Assembly: GCF_001562425.1 (NCBI RefSeq)
Contig: NZ_LOED01000002.1
Location: 62,001 to 126,000 of the forward strand
Direction: 5' to 3'
DNA: 64,000 nucleotides
Source: Fervidicola ferrireducens
GTDB lineage: Bacteria > Bacillota > Thermosediminibacteria > Thermosediminibacterales > Thermosediminibacteraceae
Made by a program: the position numbers and the translations under genes
In this document: positions 10,055 to 19,188 of the stretch, piece after piece
Position numbering within the stretch: the first letter of the stretch is position 1
Layout: every line of letters starts with the position of its first letter
Notes under the pieces: model-generated
Told to the model about the DNA's origin: nothing
The model's input: only the letters and a program-made list of their open reading frames with translations
Database searches by the model: none

Positions 10055-10382
10055 GAAAAAATCGAAAGTGGGGGAGTTTTGAAGGAGTATACAGCCGCAC
10101 CATTGTAGGAACACTTATGTCAAAACTCGCTATGCGTATGTCCACCCTCCGGCGGTCGGCGTAGAATTCGCCCAATTCCCATACCATTTTTAACGAATAT
10201 TGGCGACCGAGAATGGAAAAATGGTAATTCCGCTCGGGCAGCACCTTCATATCGAAAGTGAGAGGCTCCACATCGAGCCCCATCATATAATTGACGCCTC
10301 GCTCGGCAGCGCGCAATCCCAGGCAAAGAACCACGGTAAATATTAAAAAAAGTGCGATGAGGTCTTCAATGTAAACATCCAT
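10044..10382 (-). CDS. Small membrane-anchored protein of unknown function
   Basis: Unrecognised 112-residue protein. From the ATG at 10382 it reads MDVYIEDLIALFLIFTVVLCLGLRAAE, giving a single membrane segment near the N-terminus. About 80 mostly polar residues with beta-like pattern follow. An AAAGGAG ribosome site lies 11 bases upstream. A TTG at 10430 would add 16 residues but has no good ribosome site. It sits 60 bp after spoIIP and just before lepA, a conserved spot between sporulation and translation genes. A sporulation role is possible from position only. Confidence 0.6.
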   Translation of the reverse strand: MDVYIEDLIALFLIFTVVLCLGLRAAERGVNYMMGLDVEPLTFDMKVLPERNYHFSILGRQYSLKMVWELGEFYADRRRVDIRIASFDISVPTMVRLYTPSKLPHFRFFLDK

Positions 10383-10441
10383 GCCTCGGCAGGCTCCTTT
10401 TGCGACATTCTTACCAATTATTTTTAACAAGCAAACTTTTT

Positions 10442-11590
10442 TTATTCGCCCTGCGGTTTGCTCAAATCTTTAAGGACCTCCGACAAGGCTTTCGCCAGCA
10501 CCCGCGCCGATTCCATGGATTCTTCCATGGTGTTGCCGTGACTTCCTATCTCCACCAAAAGGGCTTTTTTAGAAACGTGCTGGTTAAACCGCTCCTGCCT
10601 GAGGTCAATTTCTCTTGTTATCCCGGGATACAGTTCTTCCAATTTTTCTTGAAGTAAAAGGGCAAATTTATAATTTTCCTTCCAGTGAGGGTGGGGAAAG
10701 GTTTTGTCGGTGCCCACCACAAACATTATTCTAGAATAGTACTTATTCTCGATTTTTACAGTAGTCATTTCCCTTGACTTTTGCGGGTCAGAAACCGGCG
10801 CGTCCCTGTGAATATCGAGCACCACCTGGATGGACGGATTCTCCTTCAAAACCTTTTCCAAAGTCTTCAGGGAATTTGAATAAGAATACATGTACGTTGG
10901 CACGTCATGCACCGTTTTGTCGTGCAAAACCTTTACGCCCAATTTATTCAACTCCGAGGACAGCACTTCGCCCACCCGGACCACGGTGAATCTGAGGTCG
11001 GTAGTATGAAACGCCTGATCCCGCGGTTGATAATTATACGCCTTGGACGGCATGTAGGATTCGGTAGTGTGAGTGTGGTAAATCAGCACGATGGGCTTCC
11101 CGGCTGCCGGCGTTATCCTTTCAATTTCTATATCCTCTTCCTCAGGAGGTGCAGGTGGAGGGCTTTCAGGGGGTTCGTGTTCATTTTCAACCGCTTCGGG
11201 CGGCAGTTCAACTCCCGGCGTTGTGGCCGGTTCAATTTCCATTAAATCCATAAGAGGTATTTGCAAGGCTAGATAGTTCTTTGGTTCAAAAAAATTGAAA
11301 TTTATCATATTCCGGGGAAATTTTAAAAGAGGTTCTTTAAAACTAAAAAAGACCTCATCTTCGGGCATACAGGCTCGGGCGGCGGGAACCGTCCACAAAA
11401 ACATCGCACGGAAAAACCGGACATCAAGATTGCCCACCGCCTTCAACCCTTTGCTCTCCTCTATGCTTCCCATCACAGGTACTGATTTTTTGATAAATAC
11501 AAAACCGGATGTGCATGAGGCAAATAGCAGCAAAAGGGTCATTACGTATAACATCATTTTCCTGATTTTTATTATCCTGACTTTCAGCAA
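10442..11590 (-). CDS. spoIIP: Stage II sporulation protein P (cell-wall amidase/endopeptidase)
   Basis: Peptidoglycan hydrolase that works with SpoIID in engulfment of the forespore. The 382-residue product has an N-terminal signal/membrane anchor (MMLYVMTLLLLFASCTSGFVF) and a Glu/Pro-rich linker around residues 130-155. The amidase core carries zinc-ligand motifs IYHTHTTESY and LDIHRDA, plus RFNQ and the C-terminal VEIGSHGN. The start is TTG at 11590, six bases after GGAGGGG. A terminator separates it from gpr, so it probably has its own sporulation promoter, which I could not identify with confidence. Confidence 0.94.
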   Translation of the reverse strand: MLKVRIIKIRKMMLYVMTLLLLFASCTSGFVFIKKSVPVMGSIEESKGLKAVGNLDVRFFRAMFLWTVPAARACMPEDEVFFSFKEPLLKFPRNMINFNFFEPKNYLALQIPLMDLMEIEPATTPGVELPPEAVENEHEPPESPPPAPPEEEDIEIERITPAAGKPIVLIYHTHTTESYMPSKAYNYQPRDQAFHTTDLRFTVVRVGEVLSSELNKLGVKVLHDKTVHDVPTYMYSYSNSLKTLEKVLKENPSIQVVLDIHRDAPVSDPQKSREMTTVKIENKYYSRIMFVVGTDKTFPHPHWKENYKFALLLQEKLEELYPGITREIDLRQERFNQHVSKKALLVEIGSHGNTMEESMESARVLAKALSEVLKDLSKPQGE

Positions 11591-11625
11591 ATTTATCCCC
11601 TCCGGTTAAGCATATTCACCTAAAA

Positions 11626-11655
11626 CAAAAAAAATGAGGTTTTTTTAACCTCATT
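11626..11655 (-). terminator. Intrinsic terminator of gpr
   Basis: The 9-bp stem AATGAGGTT / AACCTCATT spans the gpr stop codon. On the minus strand it is followed by a run of eight T. This is a strong rho-independent terminator. Confidence 0.85.
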
Positions 11656-12626
11656 GCAAAAACGTGCTGACCTCTTCATAGGATATGCCAGGATGCAGGG
11701 CGAGATTCAGGCCTCCGGACAACGTCCTAGAAGTATTTTCAATGAGCGAATCTATTTCCTTTGGAGTTACCACCAGTTCGCCTACAAAAGGATACAGGAC
11801 CTCTCTTATCAACTGATATTTTTCTTCCATATTCAAGGTTTTCAACATCTTGTAAAACTCGGAACCCGGCTTGGCCTGACGCTCAAATTCCGAAATCAGC
11901 ATATCCAGCGTATCGCTTGCCACCGTAGCTGCGTCAACTACGGTTGGAACTCCTATGGCTACCACCGGCACTCCTATGCTTTCCCTGCTGATTCCCATGC
12001 GCCTATTGCCCACTCCCGAACCCGGCTGGATTCCTGAATCGGAAATCTGAATGGTCGTGCTGATTCTTTCAAGGCTTCTTGCGGCCAAAGCATCTATAAC
12101 TATTACGAGGTCAGGTTTTATCCTTTCTACCACGCCTTTTATTATCTCTCCCGTTTCTATCCCGGTTATGCCCAGCACTCCCGGGGCCAGCGCGCAAACC
12201 GGCCTTATGCCTCTTTTTGTATTAAATTTTTCCGGCATAAACTCTAACAGGTGTTTGGTAACCAGTAACTTTTCGACCACCTTGGGCCCGAGCGAATCCG
12301 GAGTGACGTTCCAGTTGCCCAGACCTATCACAAGTACCGTGGAATCCACCGGTAAGTCTATTATGGTTTTTAATTCTTCTGCCAAATTTTTGCTCACTTC
12401 TTCAGTCAATTCCGGGTCTTTTTCCCTGAGCCTGGGCACTTCTAAAGTGACGTAATAACCCTTAGGCTTTCCCAAAGCCTTTTCCCCTTCTTCATTCACT
12501 ATTCTGACTCGACTTATAGTAATTTCCGGCGATTTTTCCGTTTCCACAATGACACCTGGGATTTTCTCCTTTCCGGTCATCTCCCGGGCTTCTATAGCCA
12601 GGTCGGTTCTTATGTTTATATTCCAT
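11651..12626 (-). CDS. gpr: Germination protease GPR; 5' end needs a frameshift or rare start
   Basis: Aspartic-type protease that degrades small acid-soluble spore proteins at germination. The core is intact: LVIGLGNWNVTPDSLGP, ALAPGVLGITGIET, VIVIDALAARS, SDSGIQPGSGVGNRR and GVPTVVDAATVASDT. In the same frame upstream of the internal ATG at 12580 the DNA still encodes INIRTDLAIEARE, the family's conserved propeptide cleavage region (cut after IRTD in Bacillus). That frame has no ATG, GTG or TTG before the preceding stop (12634-12632). The only ATG with a ribosome site (GAGGT, 7 bases away) is at 12626 in the next frame, one extra G before the reading frame. The choices are an AUA start, a 1-bp insertion or sequence error, or a start at 12580 that loses the propeptide. 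The span given assumes the 12626 start. Confidence 0.85.
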
Positions 12627-12631
12627 CCCCC

Positions 12632-12958
12632 CTACCTCAGTTCGGTGGGTACGAAGGCGTCTACTATCCCTATAACAAGCGATGCCAAAAGCGCACCCCA
12701 CCATGTGACCCTCATCGCCGGCACCAGGAACTGGGCAAAGTAAATAACCACCGCAGCTGTGATAAAGCCCACGATGCCTCGATTTTGAGGAGAAATCTTT
12801 TCTCCCAGCAAACTTTCAACGATAAAGCCCAGTATGGCTATAACAATGGCCGCGATCAGGGCTCCCGTAAAACCAGCCACCTGAAATCCGGGTATCAAAA
12901 AACTAACCAGCATCAAAACCAAAGCCGACACGATAAACCTGATTATCATTCCCACCAT
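12632..12958 (-). CDS. Phage-holin-4-like (YvlD-type) small membrane protein
   Basis: Small integral membrane protein with four predicted hydrophobic segments over 108 residues (IIRFIVSALVLMLVSFLIPGF; GALIAAIVIAILGFIVESLLG; GFITAAVVIYFAQFLV; GALLASLVIGIVDAFV). The glycine-spaced pattern fits the Phage_holin_4_2/YvlD family, which despite the name is common on chromosomes and has no proven lysis role. The start is ATG at 12958 because GGAGGGG lies six bases upstream; an ATG at 12973 would bury that site inside the gene. Its stop is next to the gpr start region. Confidence 0.82.
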   Translation of the reverse strand: MVGMIIRFIVSALVLMLVSFLIPGFQVAGFTGALIAAIVIAILGFIVESLLGEKISPQNRGIVGFITAAVVIYFAQFLVPAMRVTWWGALLASLVIGIVDAFVPTELR

Positions 12959-13025
12959 GTCTTTCCCCTCCATATTTTTTAGATTGCTCTTTTATAGCAT
13001 TCCTCCAGATTTTCATAATATACAG

Positions 13026-13054
13026 TTGCATTTTAATGGACGAAATGATAAAAT
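13026..13054 (+). promoter_or_regulatory. Predicted sigma-A promoter of rpsT
   Basis: TTGCAT (13026-13031), 17 bp, TAAAAT (13049-13054). It lies about 30 bp upstream of the rpsT start. Confidence 0.75.
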
Positions 13055-13084
13055 AGGTTTAGTGTTTTTAAGGGGGTGAGAAGC

Positions 13085-13357
13085 TTGCCAAATACAGCAT
13101 CTGCAAAAAAGAAGCTGCGTCAGGCTAAAAAGAGGACACTCCGCAACAGGCTCGTCAAAGCCAAAGTAAAGGCAGCCATCAAAAAATTCAACGAAGCTCT
13201 GCAATCTCAAGATGCCGAAACCATTAAGACCGCCCTCATAGGCGCCGTAAAAGCTCTTGACAAAGCCGCAGCAAAAGGTGTTATCCATAAAAACACGGCA
13301 GCCCGCAAAAAATCCAGATTATACAAAAAGCTGAAACAGCTCAGCATTGCCGTTTAA
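13085..13357 (+). CDS. rpsT: 30S ribosomal protein S20
   Basis: Small-subunit protein that binds 16S rRNA. The 90-residue product begins PNTASAKKKLRQAKKRTLRNRLVKAKVK and is rich in Lys and Ala throughout, ending in RKKSRLYKKLKQL, typical of S20. The start is TTG at 13085, after GGGGGTGA. The in-frame GTG at 13076 lies inside that ribosome site and is rejected. It is a single-gene unit with its own promoter and terminator, reversed relative to its neighbours. Confidence 0.96.
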   Translation: MPNTASAKKKLRQAKKRTLRNRLVKAKVKAAIKKFNEALQSQDAETIKTALIGAVKALDKAAAKGVIHKNTAARKKSRLYKKLKQLSIAV

Positions 13358-13360
13358 TTA

Positions 13361-13392
13361 AACGCGTAAGCTTAGGCCTTACGCGTTTTTAT
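13361..13392 (+). terminator. Intrinsic terminator of rpsT
   Basis: 10-bp stem AACGCGTAAG ... CTTACGCGTT with a short loop, followed by TTTTATTTT, 4 bp after the rpsT stop. Confidence 0.88.
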
Positions 13393-13411
13393 TTTAACCT
13401 TAATTTTAAAT

Positions 13412-13439
13412 AAAATAAAAAAAGGGCCGGTTTGGGCCC
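13412..13439 (-). terminator. Intrinsic terminator of holA
   Basis: On the minus strand the GC-rich stem GGGCC / GGCCC is followed by TTTTTTTATTTTATTT, 18 bp after the holA stop. It is convergent with the rpsT terminator. Confidence 0.7.
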
Positions 13440-13457
13440 ATAATGCCAACCCGCCAT

Positions 13458-14435
13458 TCAATTTTTCATCACCCGGGATATTTTCAAAATCAGCATCTCA
13501 AGTCCCTTTTTTTCTTCTATTCGGCCTCTTTTCAAATCCAAATCGAATTTTTGGCAGAGCGATAAAATATCCCTTACCTGCTGAACCGTAAAATTTTTAG
13601 CCTGCAATAGCATCTTTTTCAAGGCGTAAGGATGAAGATTTAAACCTTTCTGCAGCTCGCTAAAAGTCCGCCCTTCATTCACTTTTATGGCAAAAAGGTT
13701 CATGAAGTATCTTGATATCATGAAGAGTATGACCAGCGATTTTTCCCCGGCATACATGAGGTCGTTCAAGATATTAATAGCATGGGAAACTTTCCCCTCG
13801 GCTATTGAATCTATTAAGCCGAAAATATTCGCTTCTGTCGACCTGGACATAATACGCTCCAGGTCCTTTTTTTCAATCTTGTTTTTTTCATGGACATAAG
13901 CAACTGCCTTTTTTATTTCCCCGTCCACGTGGTAAAGGTCGGAGGTAAACTGCGCCATGAAGGCAGCAGCGGAAGGTTCTATGGATTTTCCGTACTTTAA
14001 AGAACGGGACTCAATCCAGCGAACCTTATCTTTAAAGCTCAAAGGAGCAAACTCCTTCACGAATCCTTTTTGCTGAATAACCTTGAATATTTTTTTCCTC
14101 CGGTCGACTTTTTCGGCCGAAAAAATGAGGCACAGGTACGGGGGAGTATTTTCCAGAAATTCTACAAAACGGTTTTCAGAGCTTTCGCTTTTTGCTGCGG
14201 ATTTCCTCCCTTCTTCGAGAAACGCAGCATTCAAAACCGCCACAACCCTCTTTTCGGCCAGCATCGGCACTACCCTCGACACATTTACAATATCGTCGTA
14301 AGTGATTTCTTCCCCATCAAGCCTCTGAAAATCCATCGCCTCATACGCCTCAGGAACATATTTATTTTTTATCTTTTCGATAGCTTCCATAATAAGCAAT
14401 TTTTCCTGACCGTAAAACAAGTAAAGTTCGCCCAT
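13458..14435 (-). CDS. holA: DNA polymerase III delta subunit
   Basis: Clamp-loader delta subunit that opens the beta clamp. The 325-residue product starts GELYLFYGQEKLLIMEAIEKIKNKYV, the usual HolA N-terminus. It carries the clamp-contacting region and the C-terminal collar with LKRGRIEEKKGLEMLILKI, matching the conserved DxxLKxG...LE end. No Walker lysine is present, as expected for delta. Single gene facing rpsT; holA and rpsT back to back is the standard Firmicute order. Confidence 0.93.
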   Translation of the reverse strand: MGELYLFYGQEKLLIMEAIEKIKNKYVPEAYEAMDFQRLDGEEITYDDIVNVSRVVPMLAEKRVVAVLNAAFLEEGRKSAAKSESSENRFVEFLENTPPYLCLIFSAEKVDRRKKIFKVIQQKGFVKEFAPLSFKDKVRWIESRSLKYGKSIEPSAAAFMAQFTSDLYHVDGEIKKAVAYVHEKNKIEKKDLERIMSRSTEANIFGLIDSIAEGKVSHAINILNDLMYAGEKSLVILFMISRYFMNLFAIKVNEGRTFSELQKGLNLHPYALKKMLLQAKNFTVQQVRDILSLCQKFDLDLKRGRIEEKKGLEMLILKISRVMKN

Positions 14436-14549
14436 CCCTGATTCCTCTTTTTTTTGAGAAATAATTTCGCAATATATTTTAGCATCTTTCTATACGGTTT
14501 AAAAGCCTGTACTCTCTATTGAGTGAACGCTTGAGCGCAAAGTTTATGA

Positions 14550-15350
14550 TCATTTCACCTCAAAAAACTTTTTTACCGCTTTAAGAGCACGACCAAGGTA
14601 TTCTTCTGGAGATTCTCGGCGTATCTTTTCTATATCGCCATCCCACGGCACAAAACATTCCAGTGTAAGCGGCCCGCTGAAACCTGCCATATTCAAACGA
14701 AGCCTTAAGTCTTCCCAATTGATTCTGCCTTCACCTGGCACCAGGTGCTGGTCTTCCTTCCCATCGTTATCGTGGAGGTGTAGCGTCAAAAGCCGGCCGG
14801 CGTACTTTTCAAGCATCGAAAATCCACCGGATACTAAAAAGTCATGACCGCTATCATAACAAAAGCCAAGATTTTCAGAGCAAATGCTGCAAAAAACGTA
14901 TTCAAGGTAATCGGGCCTTTCCACGTTTTCAAGCGCTAGTCTTATCCCAAGCCGGGTAGCCTCGTCCAAAAGCCTCAAGAGTCTTTGAATTCCGGTATTT
15001 CCTGCCGGAAATCGTGGAAAGTGGCCTTCTGCAGGATGAATAACGAGAATAGGTATTTCACAAAAAGCGCACGTCCTTATGCATTCTAAAAGCATCTTTT
15101 CATAGGCTTCTCCGTTTATTCCATCGTCCCAGAGATAATTGGCATATTGATAAGGTGCGTGGGCGTTAGCCACGCAAAGCCCGTATTTACGTGCCATATC
15201 CGGATGCTTTGTTTTTTCTCCATCGGTATTGTAAAATTCGTCGCCCCACCACAGCATTACGCAGTCGAAACCGGCCTCAGATATGAGGCGCAACCGAGTA
15301 TCGATGGGAAGCTGGTATCCGAACCACGCAAATATGCCGTATTGTGCCAT
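14550..15350 (-). CDS. Sugar phosphate isomerase/epimerase-like TIM barrel
   Basis: A 266-residue xylose-isomerase-like/AP-endonuclease-2 TIM barrel. The likely metal ligands are in the expected order: ALENVE (Glu), CYDSGHD (Asp/His), LHLHDNDG (His/Asp) and LTLECF (Glu). The middle reads LVIHPAEGHFPRFP. Members isomerise or epimerise keto sugars, or act on inosose and hydroxypyruvate; the substrate cannot be named. The nearest gene on the same strand, comEC, ends 55 bp upstream, so it could be read through from comEC, but no functional link is evident. Confidence 0.82.
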   Translation of the reverse strand: MAQYGIFAWFGYQLPIDTRLRLISEAGFDCVMLWWGDEFYNTDGEKTKHPDMARKYGLCVANAHAPYQYANYLWDDGINGEAYEKMLLECIRTCAFCEIPILVIHPAEGHFPRFPAGNTGIQRLLRLLDEATRLGIRLALENVERPDYLEYVFCSICSENLGFCYDSGHDFLVSGGFSMLEKYAGRLLTLHLHDNDGKEDQHLVPGEGRINWEDLRLRLNMAGFSGPLTLECFVPWDGDIEKIRRESPEEYLGRALKAVKKFFEVK

Positions 15351-15405
15351 GCTATCTCCCCACCTAATAAAATTTTTAAACTCCTTTCGCTACTTCCTCA
15401 ATCAG

Positions 15406-17715
15406 TTATTCCTGGGTATAAATCCTCACTTTATCTTTTTCTATTTTAAAGCTTATAGCTCCATGGAGGTCAGTTCTATACACTTTAATTTTGTTTTCTT
15501 CCAAAAGTTTTATAACTCTGGATGATGGATGCCCGAAACTGTTATTTTCCCCAACAGAAATTACCGCAACGTCAGGGTCTACTTTTTTTAAAAATTCTTC
15601 AGAAGTGGAAGTAGCACTCCCATGGTGAGCTATCTTCACCACATCCGCTTTTACATCGCATTCGGCCATTACATCCCTTTCACCCTCGAAGCCGAGGTCC
15701 CCGGTAAAAAGAAAACTCAGTCCCTTATACATCATTTTCAGCACTACCGAATTGTCGTTATCGTCTTCAAATAGCTGGTGCTTTTTCGGGTTTAACACGC
15801 GAAACGCCGCTTCACCTACTCGGAAAGCATCTCCCCTTGAAACCGTGAGTACCGGTATTTTTCTTCTGGTCGCGACCTCCACTATCTTCTGGTAAATCTC
15901 CGAACCATCCGCATGGCCGACTATCACAGCTTTTACATCCATTTCCTCAATTATAGATAAGAGTCCTCCGGCGTGGTCGGAATCAAAGTGGGTGAAAACC
16001 ACCACATCCAGCTTTCGGACACCTCTATCGTAAAGATAAGGCAAAACCACGTCCTTTCCAATGTCAAAGCTGCCCTTATAGTAAGCGGGCGTTCCCCCTC
16101 CGTCTATAAGCACCATTCCGCCATCTTCCGTTTTTATGAAAATGCAGTCCCCCTGGCCGACGTCCAAAAAAGTCACTTCAAAGCCTGGACTTGTCGAAAT
16201 CAGGCTTGCTAATACGATTAACAGGCAAAGACCTACAACAGCAAATTTATACCTTTTTTTAATCCTTAAGGCTTCCACCGGTGCAAAAACTGCGTAAAGC
16301 AAAGTAAAATAGGCTAAACCTGCAAGAGGTCCCAAAGAAGGGACTGAAAAAGTGGCATAAGGCAGCTTTGATGCAAAAGTCGTTACCCAATCCATCAAAA
16401 AGACCAGCGCTCCGGTAACTTTTACGATCGGCACAGCAAGGAACGGTATAAAATTTACAAGGCCTCCCAAAAATCCCCCAATGAGTGCTGCTCCGGCCAG
16501 TGGCACTATGATGAAGTTCAGTAAAAAGCCTACCAGGGATATTTTGTGAAAATAATACGCAAGGAATGGGAAAAGCGGCAATTGTGCTGATACTAGGACC
16601 GCCAGGGAGTCGCAGAAAAAGGCAGGAACTTTATAAAAAAATCGCTGTACGGGCTTAAAAAATAGCACTATACCAACCGTAGCAGCAAAGGAAAGCTGAA
16701 AGCTGGCCGAGAAAATATTGAAGCTGTTTGTCAAAAGCAGAAGAAAACCTGCAAAACCCAGGCTATTCAGCGGGTCGCTTTTCCTTCCAATCAACCTTCC
16801 CAACATCACCACTTCCAGCATTATGGCCGCCCTCAAAACCGGCGGCGCCATTCCAGCCATCAGCGAATAAAACAAGACGGCTACGCTGCCAGCGATAAAA
16901 CTTGCAGTCCGGGAAAGCTTAAAAAAATTCAGTATCCATCCCACACCCGCGTAGATTATGCCGATATTAGACCCCGAAGCCGTGAGTATGTGGAGGACAC
17001 CCCCGTCGCCGAAAGCTTCCAAAACATCTTCCGGAATATCCCCCTTAAGTCCAAGCACTATCCCTGAAAGCAGGGATGCCAGCCTGGGTGGAAGCACCCG
17101 CCGGTATAAACTTTGTATCCTTCCCCTGAAATTTAAGGCGGATTTAACCAGCGGGTTTACGTTACCCTTCCCTAAATATTTCATTTCCCGGGAAAACATG
17201 GTCGCCGTTATACCCTTTTGTGCAAGGTACGCCCTGTAGTCGAACCCGCCGGGATTATCGTAATTTCGCGGCAGCCTGAGAGCCCCGGAAAATTCCGCCA
17301 CATCGCCGTAATTCAACAGCTCCATCGAATCCTTACGGGCGAGCGTTACCCGAATTTTGCCCGGGGCTTTAACGTATCTTTCGTCCTGCAAAATATATAA
17401 TGTCTTGACTTCGTAGGTTACTTTTGTATCGTCTATTTCCGGAGGCGATACCACAGTGCCGATTACGGTTCTATAACTTCCCGCATAGTTTGCTATGGTG
17501 CCTTCCATCCTGGCGGAGTAGAAATTATGGTATAAAGCCCCCAGGGCAAATATTATAATTCCCAGGAGAACCGTTTTCCGAAAGTCCATTGCAAAAAAAT
17601 AAAGGCTAAAGCCGAATATAAGCAATAGGACAAAGGGCCATAAAATTCTTATGTATTCTCCAGCAACGATGCCCGATGCGAAAAATATAAAGGTAAATAA
17701 AAAGGGGCGGTACAT
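15406..17715 (-). CDS. comEC: ComEC/Rec2-family DNA uptake channel
   Basis: Membrane channel carrying single-stranded DNA across the cytoplasmic membrane during transformation. The 769-residue product has N-terminal membrane segments, then an OB-like DUF4131 region (about residues 60-190). The competence domain follows (LSGIVLGLKGDIPEDVLEAFGDGGVLHILTASGSNIG, then about ten transmembrane helices). A C-terminal metallo-beta-lactamase domain carries DVGQGDCIFI, DGGG, THFDSDHAGGL and FTGD, with HHGS. Full length and apparently intact, so the channel gene is functional by sequence; comEA is not next to it. Confidence 0.94.
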   Translation of the reverse strand: MYRPFLFTFIFFASGIVAGEYIRILWPFVLLLIFGFSLYFFAMDFRKTVLLGIIIFALGALYHNFYSARMEGTIANYAGSYRTVIGTVVSPPEIDDTKVTYEVKTLYILQDERYVKAPGKIRVTLARKDSMELLNYGDVAEFSGALRLPRNYDNPGGFDYRAYLAQKGITATMFSREMKYLGKGNVNPLVKSALNFRGRIQSLYRRVLPPRLASLLSGIVLGLKGDIPEDVLEAFGDGGVLHILTASGSNIGIIYAGVGWILNFFKLSRTASFIAGSVAVLFYSLMAGMAPPVLRAAIMLEVVMLGRLIGRKSDPLNSLGFAGFLLLLTNSFNIFSASFQLSFAATVGIVLFFKPVQRFFYKVPAFFCDSLAVLVSAQLPLFPFLAYYFHKISLVGFLLNFIIVPLAGAALIGGFLGGLVNFIPFLAVPIVKVTGALVFLMDWVTTFASKLPYATFSVPSLGPLAGLAYFTLLYAVFAPVEALRIKKRYKFAVVGLCLLIVLASLISTSPGFEVTFLDVGQGDCIFIKTEDGGMVLIDGGGTPAYYKGSFDIGKDVVLPYLYDRGVRKLDVVVFTHFDSDHAGGLLSIIEEMDVKAVIVGHADGSEIYQKIVEVATRRKIPVLTVSRGDAFRVGEAAFRVLNPKKHQLFEDDNDNSVVLKMMYKGLSFLFTGDLGFEGERDVMAECDVKADVVKIAHHGSATSTSEEFLKKVDPDVAVISVGENNSFGHPSSRVIKLLEENKIKVYRTDLHGAISFKIEKDKVRIYTQE

Positions 17716-17880
17716 AGCCCTGCCTCCCCTGTTACCTATTCAATTCTTAAAGAACGGTCTATTTTCATAATACACAAATTTTTAAAAAAGAACAACAGAT
17801 TTTAATTGCATTTCTTCTCATGAAGCTTGTTGTCAGAGTTAAAACCTTTGTGTGATTTAGTGTTGTTTTTTGAATTGAAG

Positions 17881-19137
17881 TTAATTTGGCGAAAGATGCT
17901 CTAAAAAGTTATTTATCTTATAGAAGCATCCCTCCACATAACCTGCTTCTTTGAATAATCCTTTCTTTTTTAGATAATCCGTATATTTTTCTACAAACTT
18001 TTCATCAAAAAGTTCCTCTAACGAGTTTATAATTGTTTCGCGGTAATCTATTTTTTTAGGGAGGTTCTCGATGAAATTCTTGATGTAGGAGATGTAAATT
18101 TTATAGAGAAAATCAAGTTGAGCCGGTGTTAAAGGTGTTAAAAGAAAAATAGAAAAACTAAGCATATTTTCTATTTCTTCTTTATCTTTCTTTTCTTTTT
18201 TAATACGCTCTATTTCTTCCGATATCCATTTTTCGATACCGGCCAAAAAATATTCAAGCATCCCTTCTTTTATCCCCGCCACAAAAAATTCCGGCGATAC
18301 TATTTGCTCGATACCAACTTTTTCCATTTTATCCTGCGTATTTAAGGAATTCTTGACATAGATTTCTGCAAGACCAGAATAAATCGAATAAAGGGGAAGC
18401 TCCACTCGTTCTATTTCGGAAATCATCCTTTCCATTTCATCTTCATATAACAGTTTCAGGTGTTCGCCGGAATAATGCAAAAAATTAGAAGTTTCCATCG
18501 ATATCTCTTCAAATACTTTTCTTAATTTTTTCATATCCGTAACTTTTTCGGTTACAAGTTCCCACAACTTCTCGTTGCACTCTACTATCTCGTCTTTTGA
18601 AACTTCATAAACACAACTTATAAAATCACGAACATGACCTTCTTCCGCCGCAATACTTATGGCCCATAAAATCACTTTCATCTCTTCCCTTGAATATTCG
18701 TCATACCTAATAGACCTTGCGATCCGAAGGAGTAAAGTCTCAACAAAGTCTTTTTCGAAAATTTTTTGCATTTTTTCTCTTTCATTCTCCGCAAACATTT
18801 CACCTGGAACTCTTACCATCTTTAAACCGGACTTTTGCCTTAGGAGATCCTTAAAACTCCCGCTGAAGTCAACTTCTTCGTCTTCCTCTTCCATCCACGC
18901 TTCCATCATTAGTTCCATAATGTCTGAAGTATCTAAAACCTTATTTCCTAATTTAAAACCGAGTAACGCAGAAATCACATTAACTATGGATAAACCCGTA
19001 GCCGTAAACATTCCTTCGTATTCTTTTAATATTTCCCGCTTAATTTCTTCCACCCTGTCCATACAACATTTTTTATACTTCTTTCCGCTACCGCAGGGGC
19101 ACTTGTCGTTTCTGTCAACTTCAAAAAGGCGCATCAT
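17881..19137 (-). CDS. SEC-C zinc-motif protein of unknown function
   Basis: A 418-residue protein with an N-terminal SEC-C motif (CPCGSGKKYKKCC, around residues 14-26), the zinc motif also found at the SecA C-terminus. The rest is a mostly helical, very Glu/Lys/Ile-rich body without a recognised domain. The region is clearly AT-richer than its neighbours (many AAA, GAA and ATA codons), which may mark horizontal transfer. Two ATGs start the frame; GAGGGA lies a suitable distance upstream. Downstream is comEC (165 bp away), and upstream is decayed sequence. Function unknown; SEC-C is often linked to SecB or ribosome contacts, which is only a hint here. Confidence 0.75.
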   Translation of the reverse strand: MMRLFEVDRNDKCPCGSGKKYKKCCMDRVEEIKREILKEYEGMFTATGLSIVNVISALLGFKLGNKVLDTSDIMELMMEAWMEEEDEEVDFSGSFKDLLRQKSGLKMVRVPGEMFAENEREKMQKIFEKDFVETLLLRIARSIRYDEYSREEMKVILWAISIAAEEGHVRDFISCVYEVSKDEIVECNEKLWELVTEKVTDMKKLRKVFEEISMETSNFLHYSGEHLKLLYEDEMERMISEIERVELPLYSIYSGLAEIYVKNSLNTQDKMEKVGIEQIVSPEFFVAGIKEGMLEYFLAGIEKWISEEIERIKKEKKDKEEIENMLSFSIFLLTPLTPAQLDFLYKIYISYIKNFIENLPKKIDYRETIINSLEELFDEKFVEKYTDYLKKKGLFKEAGYVEGCFYKINNFLEHLSPN

Positions 19138-19188
19138 TTACATTCCCTCGCTTTAATCATGATTCTCAAATAAAATCTTCTGAAGGGA

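Noticed and set aside
12492-12704. Minus-strand frame starting near the gpr ribosome site
   Set aside because: The frame from ATG 12626 gives a short basic peptide without family features; the downstream GPR frame is the conserved one. The ATG is kept only as a possible start for gpr through a one-base correction.
12632-12958. Prophage holin
   Set aside because: The protein resembles the phage-holin-4 family, but no other phage gene is present, and chromosomal copies of this family are common.
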